This document shows positions 1 to 7,120 of a DNA stretch of 64,000 nt, in pieces. Made by a program: the position numbers and the translations under genes. The DNA lies in assembly GCF_010550245.1 (NCBI RefSeq), contig NZ_JAAGLU010000029.1:62001-126000 (forward strand), given 5' to 3'. The stretch is from Streptomyces sp. SID12501 (GTDB lineage: Bacteria > Actinomycetota > Actinomycetes > Streptomycetales > Streptomycetaceae). Under the pieces are notes generated by a model that made no database searches, was not told the DNA's origin, and was given only the letters and a program-made list of their open reading frames with translations. Every line of letters starts with the position of its first letter. Positions within the stretch are counted from its first letter, which is position 1.

Positions 1-2
1 AC

Positions 3-137
3 GTCGCCTTCACCCCGGCCTCTGACAGCCACACCGGCGCCACGCCCGCCGACGCTGCCGCCTCCGGCCTCGCCCCCGCGCCACACGTCGGCGGCTGCCC
101 GGTCCGGTCTGGGGCCGGCGAAGTCGCGGGCGCGTGA
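3..137 (+). CDS. 3' end of an unidentified gene, cut by the window edge
   Basis: An open frame enters from the left edge and stops with TGA at 135-137. Nearly every codon in it ends in G or C, which is the coding signature of this genome; the other plus frames lack that regularity or stop early. About 44 residues are visible, rich in Ala, Pro and Gly, with no recognisable motif. It could be the low-complexity tail of a larger protein. The call rests only on codon bias, so it is tentative and no function can be given. Confidence 0.3.
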   Translation, partial: VAFTPASDSHTGATPADAAASGLAPAPHVGGCPVRSGAGEVAGA

Positions 138-416
138 CCGCTCGGGAACGGCGTCCCGTGCCGGTTCCGCGCACGGTGAGGGGGGAGCCCGGTTCCTCGG
201 TCGGCTTGATCGCGCCGCTGCGCCGTTGACCGGCGGAAACGTCTGTCACGTCTCGGGGGCTGTGGCCCCGCCCCACCGTCCGACCAGGAATCAGGGTGTG
301 TGGAAGGGGCGGGGCGGGGGACTTGGTTGGTAGGTCAGGTTCGGCGTCCCATGGGGCTGAGCCTGCTCAGGTTCCTCTGGTTCGGACTTTGTGCCGGGGG
401 AGCCGCCTGCCCGGGG

Positions 417-1142
417 TCACGGAAGCTCGCCCTGTTCGCAGACCCGCCGGGCGACCTCGTGGAGCTTGGTGTTGTTCTGCTGCGAGTAGCGGCGCAGCAC
501 GTCGAAGGCCTGCTCTTCGGTGATGTGGTGGCGGCCCATGAGGATACCCATCGCCTCGCCGATGACGTGGCGGGTGGCGACGGCCCGTTCCATCTGGGCA
601 TGGGTTCGGGCGCTGGAGAAGGCGACCGCCGCGTGGGAGGCCAGCAGCCACCCGGCCAGCTCGCTGGCCTCGGTGAAGGCGCCGGGTCTGCGGGAGTAGA
701 AGTTCAGCGCGCCGAGATCCTCCTCGCTGGTGAACAGCAGGAAACCCATCATGCTGCCCACGCCGAGCGCCTGGGCCTGTGGGGCGTAGGCGGGCCAGCG
801 CGACTGCTCGGCGGTGACGTCGGCGATGCGGAAGACCCGCTCTCCCCGGGAAGTGTGGGCGGTGTCGAAGCACGGCCCTTCACTCAACCGCTCCTGCAGT
901 TGATCGCTGTCCACGACCAGCTGGTCGGTCGGGGCGAGGGTCTCCACCTTGTTGCCCCGCAGCACCAGGATGCCGGCCGCGTCGCAGCCCTCCACCAGTT
1001 CGGTGGCCGACTTGGTGATCCGCTGGAGTGTGGCATTGACCGACTCCTGCGCCAGAAGATCCCGCGCCATCGACGCCATCTGCTGTGCGAAGCGTCCCCA
1101 GTCCACTTCCTCCGCCTCTCGTCCGGCCCGGACCAGCCTCAT
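417..1142 (-). CDS. GAF and ANTAR domain regulator
   Basis: About 241 residues. The first two-thirds is a GAF-like sensor domain (the stretch containing LVEGCDAAGILVL and GVGSMMGFLLF). The last 65 or so residues form an ANTAR RNA-binding domain, recognisable from the pattern RHVIGEAMGILM, then QAFDVLRRYSQ and the closing LHEVARRVCE. Proteins of this family bind paired hexaloop hairpins in nascent RNA and prevent premature termination; the signal seen by the GAF part is unknown. The start is uncertain: ATG at 1142 opens the first well-behaved stretch but has no good ribosome binding site, and the frame stays open to 1334. The extra upstream residues are Arg/Pro-rich and look non-coding. It is transcribed away from the IrrE-like gene, with a shared intergenic region. 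Confidence 0.85.
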   Translation of the reverse strand: MRLVRAGREAEEVDWGRFAQQMASMARDLLAQESVNATLQRITKSATELVEGCDAAGILVLRGNKVETLAPTDQLVVDSDQLQERLSEGPCFDTAHTSRGERVFRIADVTAEQSRWPAYAPQAQALGVGSMMGFLLFTSEEDLGALNFYSRRPGAFTEASELAGWLLASHAAVAFSSARTHAQMERAVATRHVIGEAMGILMGRHHITEEQAFDVLRRYSQQNNTKLHEVARRVCEQGELP

Positions 1143-1230
1143 ACCCAGTTTTTCACGCGCGTCCCGGAGCCGGTCCCGCCGCTCGAAGACGACGTACGGA
1201 CCCCGTGCCGTGCGGAGCGTGTCCGTTGGC

Positions 1231-1260
1231 TGGATCTGGCTGGATCCAGCTGGATCTGGT
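1231..1260. repeat. Three 10-bp repeats around CTGGATCCAG
   Basis: Three units of TGGATCTGGC type follow each other at exactly 10-bp spacing, and the middle copy is the perfect palindrome CTGGATCCAG. They lie about 90 bp upstream of the chosen ANTAR gene start. Spacing by one helical turn would suit a cooperative DNA-binding site, but this is inference. Confidence 0.45.
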
Positions 1261-1325
1261 GGGGCGCACGCGGTGTTGTTCGGGCGGGTGGGAGGCGCGC
1301 GAACGGGAGTGCGGCATGCGCTCTG

Positions 1326-1353
1326 TTGGCACACGCCTGGATGGTCCTACAAT
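1326..1353 (+). promoter_or_regulatory. Candidate promoter for the IrrE-like gene
   Basis: TTGGCA (1326-1331) and TACAAT (1348-1353) are 16 bp apart, in a locally AT-rich stretch within a GC-rich region. The layout fits a housekeeping sigma factor promoter reading towards the gene at 1485, leaving a leader of roughly 125 nt. Confidence 0.45.
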
Positions 1354-1484
1354 CACATAACATTTGTTGATCTTCGCGGTGATCCTTCAGAGCGGATGCC
1401 GGAGCGGTCCGGGGGAGGGTCGCCGGTCCGCTCGACGGCAGCAGACGCGGAGCGGCGGTGCCGTTCCGGTGGGAGGGGTCCCTG

Positions 1485-2015
1485 ATGCTCACCGATCGGT
1501 CGCACAGACGCCTGTGGCGGAAAGTTCGCACCCTTTCGGAGGGGCTCGAACTGCCGGAGCCCTTCGACGCCGAGACCTTCCTGGCCCTCCTGGCCGAACG
1601 GCGGGGCCGCCCGATCGAGGTCCTGCCCGTCGCGGTGGACGCGGGGGTCCCGTGCGGTCTGCTGGTGACGACCGACCGCGCCGACTACATCCTGTGCACC
1701 CCGGGGACCAGCGCACTGCACCGGCAGCACATCCTCGTGCACGAGGCGGCCCACCTGCTCTGCGGGCACGACCGGTCGCCCGCGCCCGAGGCACCGGGCG
1801 TACGCGCGCTGCTGCCCGGACTCTCCCCCGACCTGGTGCGCCGGGTCCTGGGCCGCACCGTGTACGCCGAGCCCGCCGAGCAGGAGGCGGAACTGCTCGC
1901 CTCTCTCATCCTGCACCGCGTGCTGAGGGAGGTGTCCGTGCCGGTACGGGATCACGGACGGGCCGGATCCCTCGTCGGGGCGCCCGCCCGCCGCCCCGAG
2001 CGGCCACGTGTCTGA
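1485..2015 (+). CDS. ImmA/IrrE-like metallopeptidase domain protein
   Basis: 176 residues. The motif HEAAH at residues 86-90 is the HEXXH zinc site, and it sits in the context HILVHEAAHLLCGH that is typical of ImmA/IrrE-type proteases. These enzymes often cleave a partner repressor or anti-repressor of the XRE type. The ATG at 1485 is preferred over a GTG at 1458 because the purine-rich GGGAGGGG at 1471-1477 is correctly spaced for it. The 3' end overlaps the start of the next gene by 8 bp, so the two are probably translationally coupled. A third zinc ligand (Glu) downstream is likely in AEPAEQEAELLASL. The target protein is unknown; the XRE gene at 5820 is a natural candidate. Confidence 0.75.
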   Translation: MLTDRSHRRLWRKVRTLSEGLELPEPFDAETFLALLAERRGRPIEVLPVAVDAGVPCGLLVTTDRADYILCTPGTSALHRQHILVHEAAHLLCGHDRSPAPEAPGVRALLPGLSPDLVRRVLGRTVYAEPAEQEAELLASLILHRVLREVSVPVRDHGRAGSLVGAPARRPERPRV

Positions 2016-3216
2016 CCTGCTCGCGTACCTCCCGGCCGTCGCCGCGCTGTGGCTGGGCTGCTACGAACTGCGCCTGCTGCGCACCGGAAGCGACTCGCCC
2101 TTCGCGGTGCGCTGCCTGTGCCGCTTCGGATTCTGCATGGCCGCGGCGATGACCCTGCTGGCCGCTCCGACGGTCTACCTGGAGTGGCTGTGGCCGTGGT
2201 TCCCGCGGCTGACCCACCTCCTGGGCCGTGAGACGGAGATGGCCGCCCTCGCCTTCCTCCCGCTGACCGTCATCGAGATCGGCCTGCCCCGGCCCCGCCT
2301 GCTGACCGGACGGCTGCACATCGGCGTCACCCTGTCGGCCATCGCGCTGTACGCGGTGCTGTTCCTCTCCTCCGGCGTACGCACCCGGGACGGCTCGCTT
2401 CTCGCGGAGGGGACCGGAGCGGTGCTGCTCGCCTCCTGCGACGCGGTCTTCACCGCCTACAGCCTGTGGTGCCTGGCCGTGTTCCTGGTCCCGGTGCACC
2501 GGTTCACCCGCGGGCTGCGTCCGGGGGCTCTGCGCACGGGCCTGCGGCTGATCACGGCCAGTGTCGCGGTGGGCCTCGTCTGGGCCCTGTGGGGCGTGTC
2601 GTCGATCGTCACCATGGCCGTGGACCACCGGCAGGGCGCCGGGCTGGACCTGGTGGGCCGGGTGCTCGGTCTGTGCTGTCTGGTGCTGGGCGTCCTGGGC
2701 GGCACCGCCGCGAGCCGGCTCTCCGTCACGACCGCGGTCGGACGGCGGCTGCGGGCCTACCGGACCTACCGTGCCCTGGAGCCGCTGTGGTCGGCGTTGC
2801 GGGCCGTCTCCCCCGGGACGGCCCTGGACCTGGGCTGGCCGGCGGTGCGTCTGTTCCCCCTGCACCGCTCCGAGTTCGCCCTCTACCGCCGGGTGATCGA
2901 GATCCGGGACGGCTACCTGGAACTCCGCTCCTTCGTTCCCCCCGACGCTCGCGCACTGTCGGCCGCGGCGCTGGACCGGTTCCCCGTGCCCCCCGCGGGC
3001 CGCGCGGCGATGGCCGAGGCCGCCGTCATCGCCGCCGCGCTGGAGTCCGCCAGGATCGGCCCCGGCGGCCACGCTTCCCCGGGTGACCGGGACGTCGTGC
3101 TCGCCTACCCGGACGACTGCTCGGTCGAGGAGGAGGCGGCGTGGCTGGTCCAGGTGGCCGAGGCGTTCACCGTGGCCGGGCTGGTGGAGCACATGCGCGA
3201 CCGGGTGGCGCGCTAG
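2008..3216 (+). CDS. MAB_1171c-type multi-pass membrane protein
   Basis: 402 residues starting at a GTG inside the preceding gene. The N-terminal 235 or so residues contain about seven hydrophobic helices (for example SDLLAYLPAVAALWLG and LGLCCLVLGVLGG). The C-terminal 160 residues form a soluble domain with the conserved-looking segment RTYRALEPLWSALR. This architecture matches the family annotated as MAB_1171c putative transporter (DUF6545 tail), which in actinomycetes commonly sits beside an IrrE-like protease and an XRE regulator, as here. The name transporter is unproven; a membrane sensor coupled to the protease is just as plausible. Its stop codon overlaps the stop of the convergent LuxR gene. 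Confidence 0.7.
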   Translation: MSDLLAYLPAVAALWLGCYELRLLRTGSDSPFAVRCLCRFGFCMAAAMTLLAAPTVYLEWLWPWFPRLTHLLGRETEMAALAFLPLTVIEIGLPRPRLLTGRLHIGVTLSAIALYAVLFLSSGVRTRDGSLLAEGTGAVLLASCDAVFTAYSLWCLAVFLVPVHRFTRGLRPGALRTGLRLITASVAVGLVWALWGVSSIVTMAVDHRQGAGLDLVGRVLGLCCLVLGVLGGTAASRLSVTTAVGRRLRAYRTYRALEPLWSALRAVSPGTALDLGWPAVRLFPLHRSEFALYRRVIEIRDGYLELRSFVPPDARALSAAALDRFPVPPAGRAAMAEAAVIAAALESARIGPGGHASPGDRDVVLAYPDDCSVEEEAAWLVQVAEAFTVAGLVEHMRDRVAR

Positions 3217-5717
3217 GACGGGATGAGCGTCGGCCCGGACAGGGAGGGGGCGGACGGAGGCAGGGCCGTGCGGCGGAACAGGGGCGGTTCCGGTGACGGG
3301 CGCAGGCCGGAGTGGTGCATCCAGCCCGCTATCTCCACTCGGGAGGAACAGCCCAGCTTCTTCATCGTGTCCCGGATGTGGTTGACCACGGTCCACTCCG
3401 AGATCGCCAGCCGGTGGGCGATCTGCCGGTTGCTCAGACCGGCCGTCACCAGGCGCGAGACCTCGGTCTGGCGTGGCGTCAGCGGCCCGATCCGGGTGCG
3501 GGTGTCCGGGGACAGAGGGCCGGCCGGTGTGGCGGCGGGAGGGGCGGGGGCCGGGACGAGGGAAGCCAGGAGCTCCGGGAGCGAGGCCCTGGAGCCCTCG
3601 ACCAGGGCGCGGGTGAAGGCGGCCTCGCCCAGCAGCTCCCGCACCGGCTCCTCCAGCCGGGCCATGGCGAAGTCGGGCGTGCCCGCGTCCTCCGGGAACG
3701 CGCCGCGCCAGGTGTGGAAGGCCCCCAGGCCGCGCGCGGTGCCGGTGGCGCGGTCGACGATGTCGGGCAGGGCGGGGCTGCCCAGGGTGGTGGCGATGGC
3801 ACCCAGGACGGCCGTCGGGCCCAGGGCGCGCAGGGCCGACACGCCCCGCTCGCAGTAGTGGGCCGTGGCCTGCGCGCGTCCCTCCGCGGCCGCGAAGACG
3901 GCCAGGTGGAGCAGGGCGGCACCGGCGACGAGCGTGTCGCGCTCCTGCTGGGCCGCGGCCAGCACCTCCAGTGCGGTGGTCGCCGCGGCCACCGTGTCGC
4001 CGAGACGGAATCCCGCGAGTGCGGCCTCCAGCGACACATAGCGGGCCTCGTGGCGGTCGCCGTCGGACCGGTGTCGCTCGGCAGCCCCGACGAGCAGGGC
4101 GGTGCCGCGACCGGGGTCGGCGGCCAGGACGCACAGGGCCCGCAGCCGCGTCACCCGCGCGGACAGCCCGGCGGCCTGGGCGGCATCCGCCGTGATCCGG
4201 TCCAGCAGGTCCGTGGCGGCCTCGGGCTGGCCCGCCAGGATGCCCGCCTCGGCGAGCAGCAGGTCGGTGCGGATCCGGTCGCGCCGGCCGGCCTGAGTCC
4301 ACGACGGGTCGAGAAGAGGGAGCCCCTCGGCCCAGGTGCTCCAGCCGCCCGTGGCACGCCAGTGGACGCGGATGCCGTCGACGAGGTCGAGCGCCTCGCC
4401 GGTTCGCCCGTGGCGGAGCAGCGTCTCCAGTGCCGTACGGAGGTTGCGTTCCTCGCTCCAGAAGGCGATCAGGCCCGAGCGCTGGCGTCCCGAGACGATC
4501 CGCTCGGCGGCGGCGCGGACCAGGTCCCCGTAGTACCGGGCGTGCGCCAGCCGGGCCGCGGTGTCCTCGGGCGGCGGGAGACGGCGCACGGATCTGTCCG
4601 GCGGTAACCGCAGCCTGAACCGGGCTGTGCCGTCCAGGCGGCCGGACGGCAGGGTGGAGGCGGTGAGCAGATGGCCGCGCAGCAGGGTTTCCAGCGCCGA
4701 CGAGAACTCCTCCGGCGCGACGGCCGCGATGTGGCGCAGCGCCTCGGGGCCGAAGCCGCCGCTGAACACCTGGCAGTGCGTCAGCAGCCGGATCGGCGCC
4801 CCGTCGGCGTCCCCGGGAGGGCCGCCGCGCCGATCGCCACCCGACACCGCGACGGGGTCGCCGTCCCCGGTGTGGATCGGGTGCGGGACGGTCCGGCCGC
4901 CCAGCGAGGCCCACGCCGCCTCGGGGCCCTCCAGCGCGGCGACCCGCGCGGTGCGGCAGAGCGCGCCGGGGTGACCGCCCACCTCCACGCAGCTGCGGGC
5001 GATGGCCTGCTGGTTGTGCGGCTGCAGGGAGAACGCGGGGTTGATCGTGCGCAGGCAGGCGAGGTACAGCCGCACCGAGGGAACGCGCGCCAGTGCGCCG
5101 AGATCCAGTGCCGAGCAGTCGAGCGGCACGGGCAGCGGGTCCACCGGGAAGGGGACGAGGCCGTGGGCCGCGGGGGGCTGGCGGGCTGTGCCGAGGACCA
5201 CGACGGACGCGACCGCGCAGGCCCGCAGCAGCCGGGGGTGGTCCGAGCGGTCGAGGTCGTCGACGAGCAGGACCGGCCGGGCCTCTTCCGCGTCCCGGTC
5301 GGCGGTGAGGGCGGCGAGGAGTTCGAGCGCGCTGTCCGTGCTGTCCCCGGACTGCTCGGCCGCGGCCTCCACCCGCACGGTGGTGGCGCCGGTCGACGCG
5401 CTGTACGCGGCGGCAGCCTCGGCCGCGAGCCGCGTCTTGCCCACACCGGGGACACCGGTCAGCAGCACTCCGGGGGTCGACGGATCCGTCAGCAGCGCCG
5501 ACAGCGCGGCGAGCTCGCTGTCCCGTCCGACCATGTCGGCGGGGAACTCGGTGGGCCGGCGCGGAGCGGTCGGGCGGGCGTTCTTCACAGGTGAGTGCGC
5601 GGGGATCGTCAAGGACGGCTCCGGGAGGTGGACCCAGGCGGGCGGGGGGCGGCCAGGCGGTTCAGCTGAGATGAACGACTGTTTCGCGGTTTTCATATCC
5701 GTTGACCGACTCAGCAT
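3213..5717 (-). CDS. Large ATPase (STAND) LuxR-family transcriptional regulator
   Basis: About 834 residues. A P-loop GVPGVGKT lies near residues 88-95, followed by a Walker B-like VLLVDDLDRSD, then a long alpha-helical TPR-like middle. A LuxR-type helix-turn-helix follows near the end (LTPRQTEVSRLV, then SNRQIAHRLAISEWTVVNHI). This is the LAL/STAND layout of actinomycete pathway activators. The ATG at 5717 is chosen because CGGAG lies 9 nt upstream; a TTG at 5741 and an ATG at 5696 are alternatives. About 35 residues follow the HTH, longer than usual. It is divergent from the XRE gene at 5820 and ends convergently on the membrane protein, sharing stop-codon bases. Its targets are unknown; the peptide cluster next door is possible. 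Confidence 0.85.
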   Translation of the reverse strand: MLSRSTDMKTAKQSFISAEPPGRPPPAWVHLPEPSLTIPAHSPVKNARPTAPRRPTEFPADMVGRDSELAALSALLTDPSTPGVLLTGVPGVGKTRLAAEAAAAYSASTGATTVRVEAAAEQSGDSTDSALELLAALTADRDAEEARPVLLVDDLDRSDHPRLLRACAVASVVVLGTARQPPAAHGLVPFPVDPLPVPLDCSALDLGALARVPSVRLYLACLRTINPAFSLQPHNQQAIARSCVEVGGHPGALCRTARVAALEGPEAAWASLGGRTVPHPIHTGDGDPVAVSGGDRRGGPPGDADGAPIRLLTHCQVFSGGFGPEALRHIAAVAPEEFSSALETLLRGHLLTASTLPSGRLDGTARFRLRLPPDRSVRRLPPPEDTAARLAHARYYGDLVRAAAERIVSGRQRSGLIAFWSEERNLRTALETLLRHGRTGEALDLVDGIRVHWRATGGWSTWAEGLPLLDPSWTQAGRRDRIRTDLLLAEAGILAGQPEAATDLLDRITADAAQAAGLSARVTRLRALCVLAADPGRGTALLVGAAERHRSDGDRHEARYVSLEAALAGFRLGDTVAAATTALEVLAAAQQERDTLVAGAALLHLAVFAAAEGRAQATAHYCERGVSALRALGPTAVLGAIATTLGSPALPDIVDRATGTARGLGAFHTWRGAFPEDAGTPDFAMARLEEPVRELLGEAAFTRALVEGSRASLPELLASLVPAPAPPAATPAGPLSPDTRTRIGPLTPRQTEVSRLVTAGLSNRQIAHRLAISEWTVVNHIRDTMKKLGCSSRVEIAGWMHHSGLRPSPEPPLFRRTALPPSAPSLSGPTLIPS

Positions 5718-5743
5718 GGCTGCCGACTCCGGGGGTGTCAACT

Positions 5744-5776
5744 ACAGTGAAAATCAACGGACTTGCTTTCACCTGT
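5744..5776. promoter_or_regulatory. Inverted repeat between divergent LuxR and XRE genes
   Basis: ACAGTGAAA at 5744-5752 is mirrored by TTTCACCTGT at 5767-5776, leaving a 14-bp spacer. It is the only clear dyad in the roughly 100-bp divergent intergenic region and could be an operator for the XRE protein itself. The assignment is inference. Confidence 0.4.
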
Positions 5777-5819
5777 GCGGACAGACGTACTGGAGGGCGG
5801 CGACAGAAAGGGGTAGGCG

Positions 5820-6299
5820 GTGGCCGAAACGGAACCCACGCCGTCGTCACTGAGCCGGAAGATCGACGGACTTCTCCGGCTCGCCCGCAGGCCCGACGGC
5901 CTGCCGTTCAGCAATGAGGAGGTCGCCGCCGCGTGCCGGGAGGCCACCGGGGTGTCCTTCTCGACCACGTACCTGTGGCAGTTGCGTACCGGGCGCAGGA
6001 ACAACCCGACCAAGCGCCATCTGGAGGCCCTGGCCGACTACTTCGAGGTCCCGGTCGCCTACTTCTTCGACGACGAGCACGGTGCGAAGATCGCCGCGGA
6101 GATCGAACTCCTCGGCGCCCTGCGGGACGCCGGGGTGCGCAGTGTGGCACTGCGCGCGGTGGGGCTCTCCTCCGAGGCGCTAGGCACCGTCAGCGACCTC
6201 ATCGACGTGATCGCCGTCCGTGAGGCCGCCGCCCGGCGCGCCCGGGGCGCCGGGGAGGAACCGCCCGCGGCGGAACCCGGCGACGACGACCGGGCCTGA
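5820..6299 (+). CDS. XRE-family helix-turn-helix regulator
   Basis: 159 residues, GTG start preceded by GAAAGGGG. The N-terminal 80 residues contain an atypical Cro/C1-type domain of the Streptomyces kind. The segments FSNEEVAAACREATG and STTYLWQLRTGRRNNPTKRHLEALADYFEVPVAYF would supply the helix-turn-helix and the following helices. The C-terminal half is helical (EIELLGALRDAGVRSVALRAVGLS) and probably dimerises or senses a ligand. The acidic, Ala-rich tail looks disordered. It is divergent from the big LuxR gene and shares the dyad at 5744-5776. Given the IrrE-like protease at 1485, it may be cleaved by that enzyme, but nothing here proves this. Confidence 0.8.
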   Translation: MAETEPTPSSLSRKIDGLLRLARRPDGLPFSNEEVAAACREATGVSFSTTYLWQLRTGRRNNPTKRHLEALADYFEVPVAYFFDDEHGAKIAAEIELLGALRDAGVRSVALRAVGLSSEALGTVSDLIDVIAVREAAARRARGAGEEPPAAEPGDDDRA

Positions 6300-6331
6300 G
6301 GGACGGACCGTACTGCGCGGACGGCCCGTCC

Positions 6332-6353
6332 CGGCGGCGGACGGGTGCCGCCG
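6332..6353. terminator. Weak hairpin between convergent genes
   Basis: CGGCGGC and GCCGCCG form a 7-bp stem around an 8-nt loop in the 62-bp gap between the XRE gene and the oxygenase gene, which converge here. There is no T tract, so the assignment as a terminator is tentative. Confidence 0.3.
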
Positions 6354-6361
6354 CGGCCCGG

Positions 6362-7048
6362 TCACTGCGGCAGCTCGGCCGGGCGGCGCAGGAAGAAACC
6401 CGCGACGGAGCCGCGGACCCGGTCCCCGGCGTGCGGCTCCACCTTCTTGATCATGTGCGGTACGCCCGACCGCAGGACGACCAGCCGGTTGGGGCGCGGG
6501 GCGACGTAGTGTCCGACCCGCGAGGTGAGGTGGGCGTTCTGGTCTTCCGGCCGGGCCCCGGGCGTTCCGCCGGAAATGAGCAGCTCGGCGCCCCAGGGCG
6601 CCTGCCACTCGGGGTGCGCGTACAGCACGAACGAGGCCGCCCGGTCGCCGGAGTCGTCGTGCCAGGCCAGCCCGGAGCCCTGCGGGTAGAGGAAGGCGCG
6701 GCAGGTGAAGGCGTGCCAGTCCGTTCCGAACCGCCCGGTCCACGGCTCGATACGGGTCGCCTCCTCGGCCAGTTGCTTCACCACGGCGTCGGTCGCCCCG
6801 CCGGACGGGTGCAGGGCGTGGTCGGCGAAGCGTCCCGTGAAGTGGCCTTCCGGGTCGTTCAGCGTGCCGGGCCCGCTGAGGGGACTGCCGTCCAGCAGCC
6901 CGTAGACCTTGTTCCACGACCCGTCCCGGCGGCCGTGCACGAAGTGGTAGTCCTCGGTGCGCAGTTGCTCCCACAGCGAGGCCGCGGCCCCAGGGGCGAG
7001 GAAGTCGTCGAAGACGGCGAAGTCGTCCGTGCTCCAGGTGAGTTCCAT
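6362..7048 (-). CDS. 2-oxoglutarate/Fe(II)-dependent oxygenase (prolyl-hydroxylase type)
   Basis: 228 residues, ATG start with GGAGG in good position. The jelly-roll iron site can be traced: His130 and Asp132 in the sequence LAWHDDSGD, a distal His198 in GVPHMIKKVEP, and Arg212 in GDRVRGSVAGFF that would bind 2-oxoglutarate. Family members hydroxylate peptide or protein side chains, often proline. This is the last gene of the minus-strand peptide cluster, 72 bp after the B12-type radical SAM gene. An oxidative tailoring role on the precursor peptide is therefore a reasonable inference; the only proline in the candidate core is in DPSGG. It could also act on an unrelated substrate. Confidence 0.8.
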   Translation of the reverse strand: MELTWSTDDFAVFDDFLAPGAAASLWEQLRTEDYHFVHGRRDGSWNKVYGLLDGSPLSGPGTLNDPEGHFTGRFADHALHPSGGATDAVVKQLAEEATRIEPWTGRFGTDWHAFTCRAFLYPQGSGLAWHDDSGDRAASFVLYAHPEWQAPWGAELLISGGTPGARPEDQNAHLTSRVGHYVAPRPNRLVVLRSGVPHMIKKVEPHAGDRVRGSVAGFFLRRPAELPQ

Positions 7049-7120
7049 GGTGTCCTCCGTGGACGGGGAAGGTGGTACGACAGGGGAGGGGGCGGGGGTA
7101 CGAAGGCGGGTACGGCCCGG

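Noticed and set aside
1906..4914. A 1002-codon open frame on the minus strand
   Set aside because: It runs antisense to the MAB_1171c-type gene and out of frame across the LuxR gene. Its product is Arg/Pro/Gly-rich with no domain, as expected for a shadow frame in GC-rich DNA.
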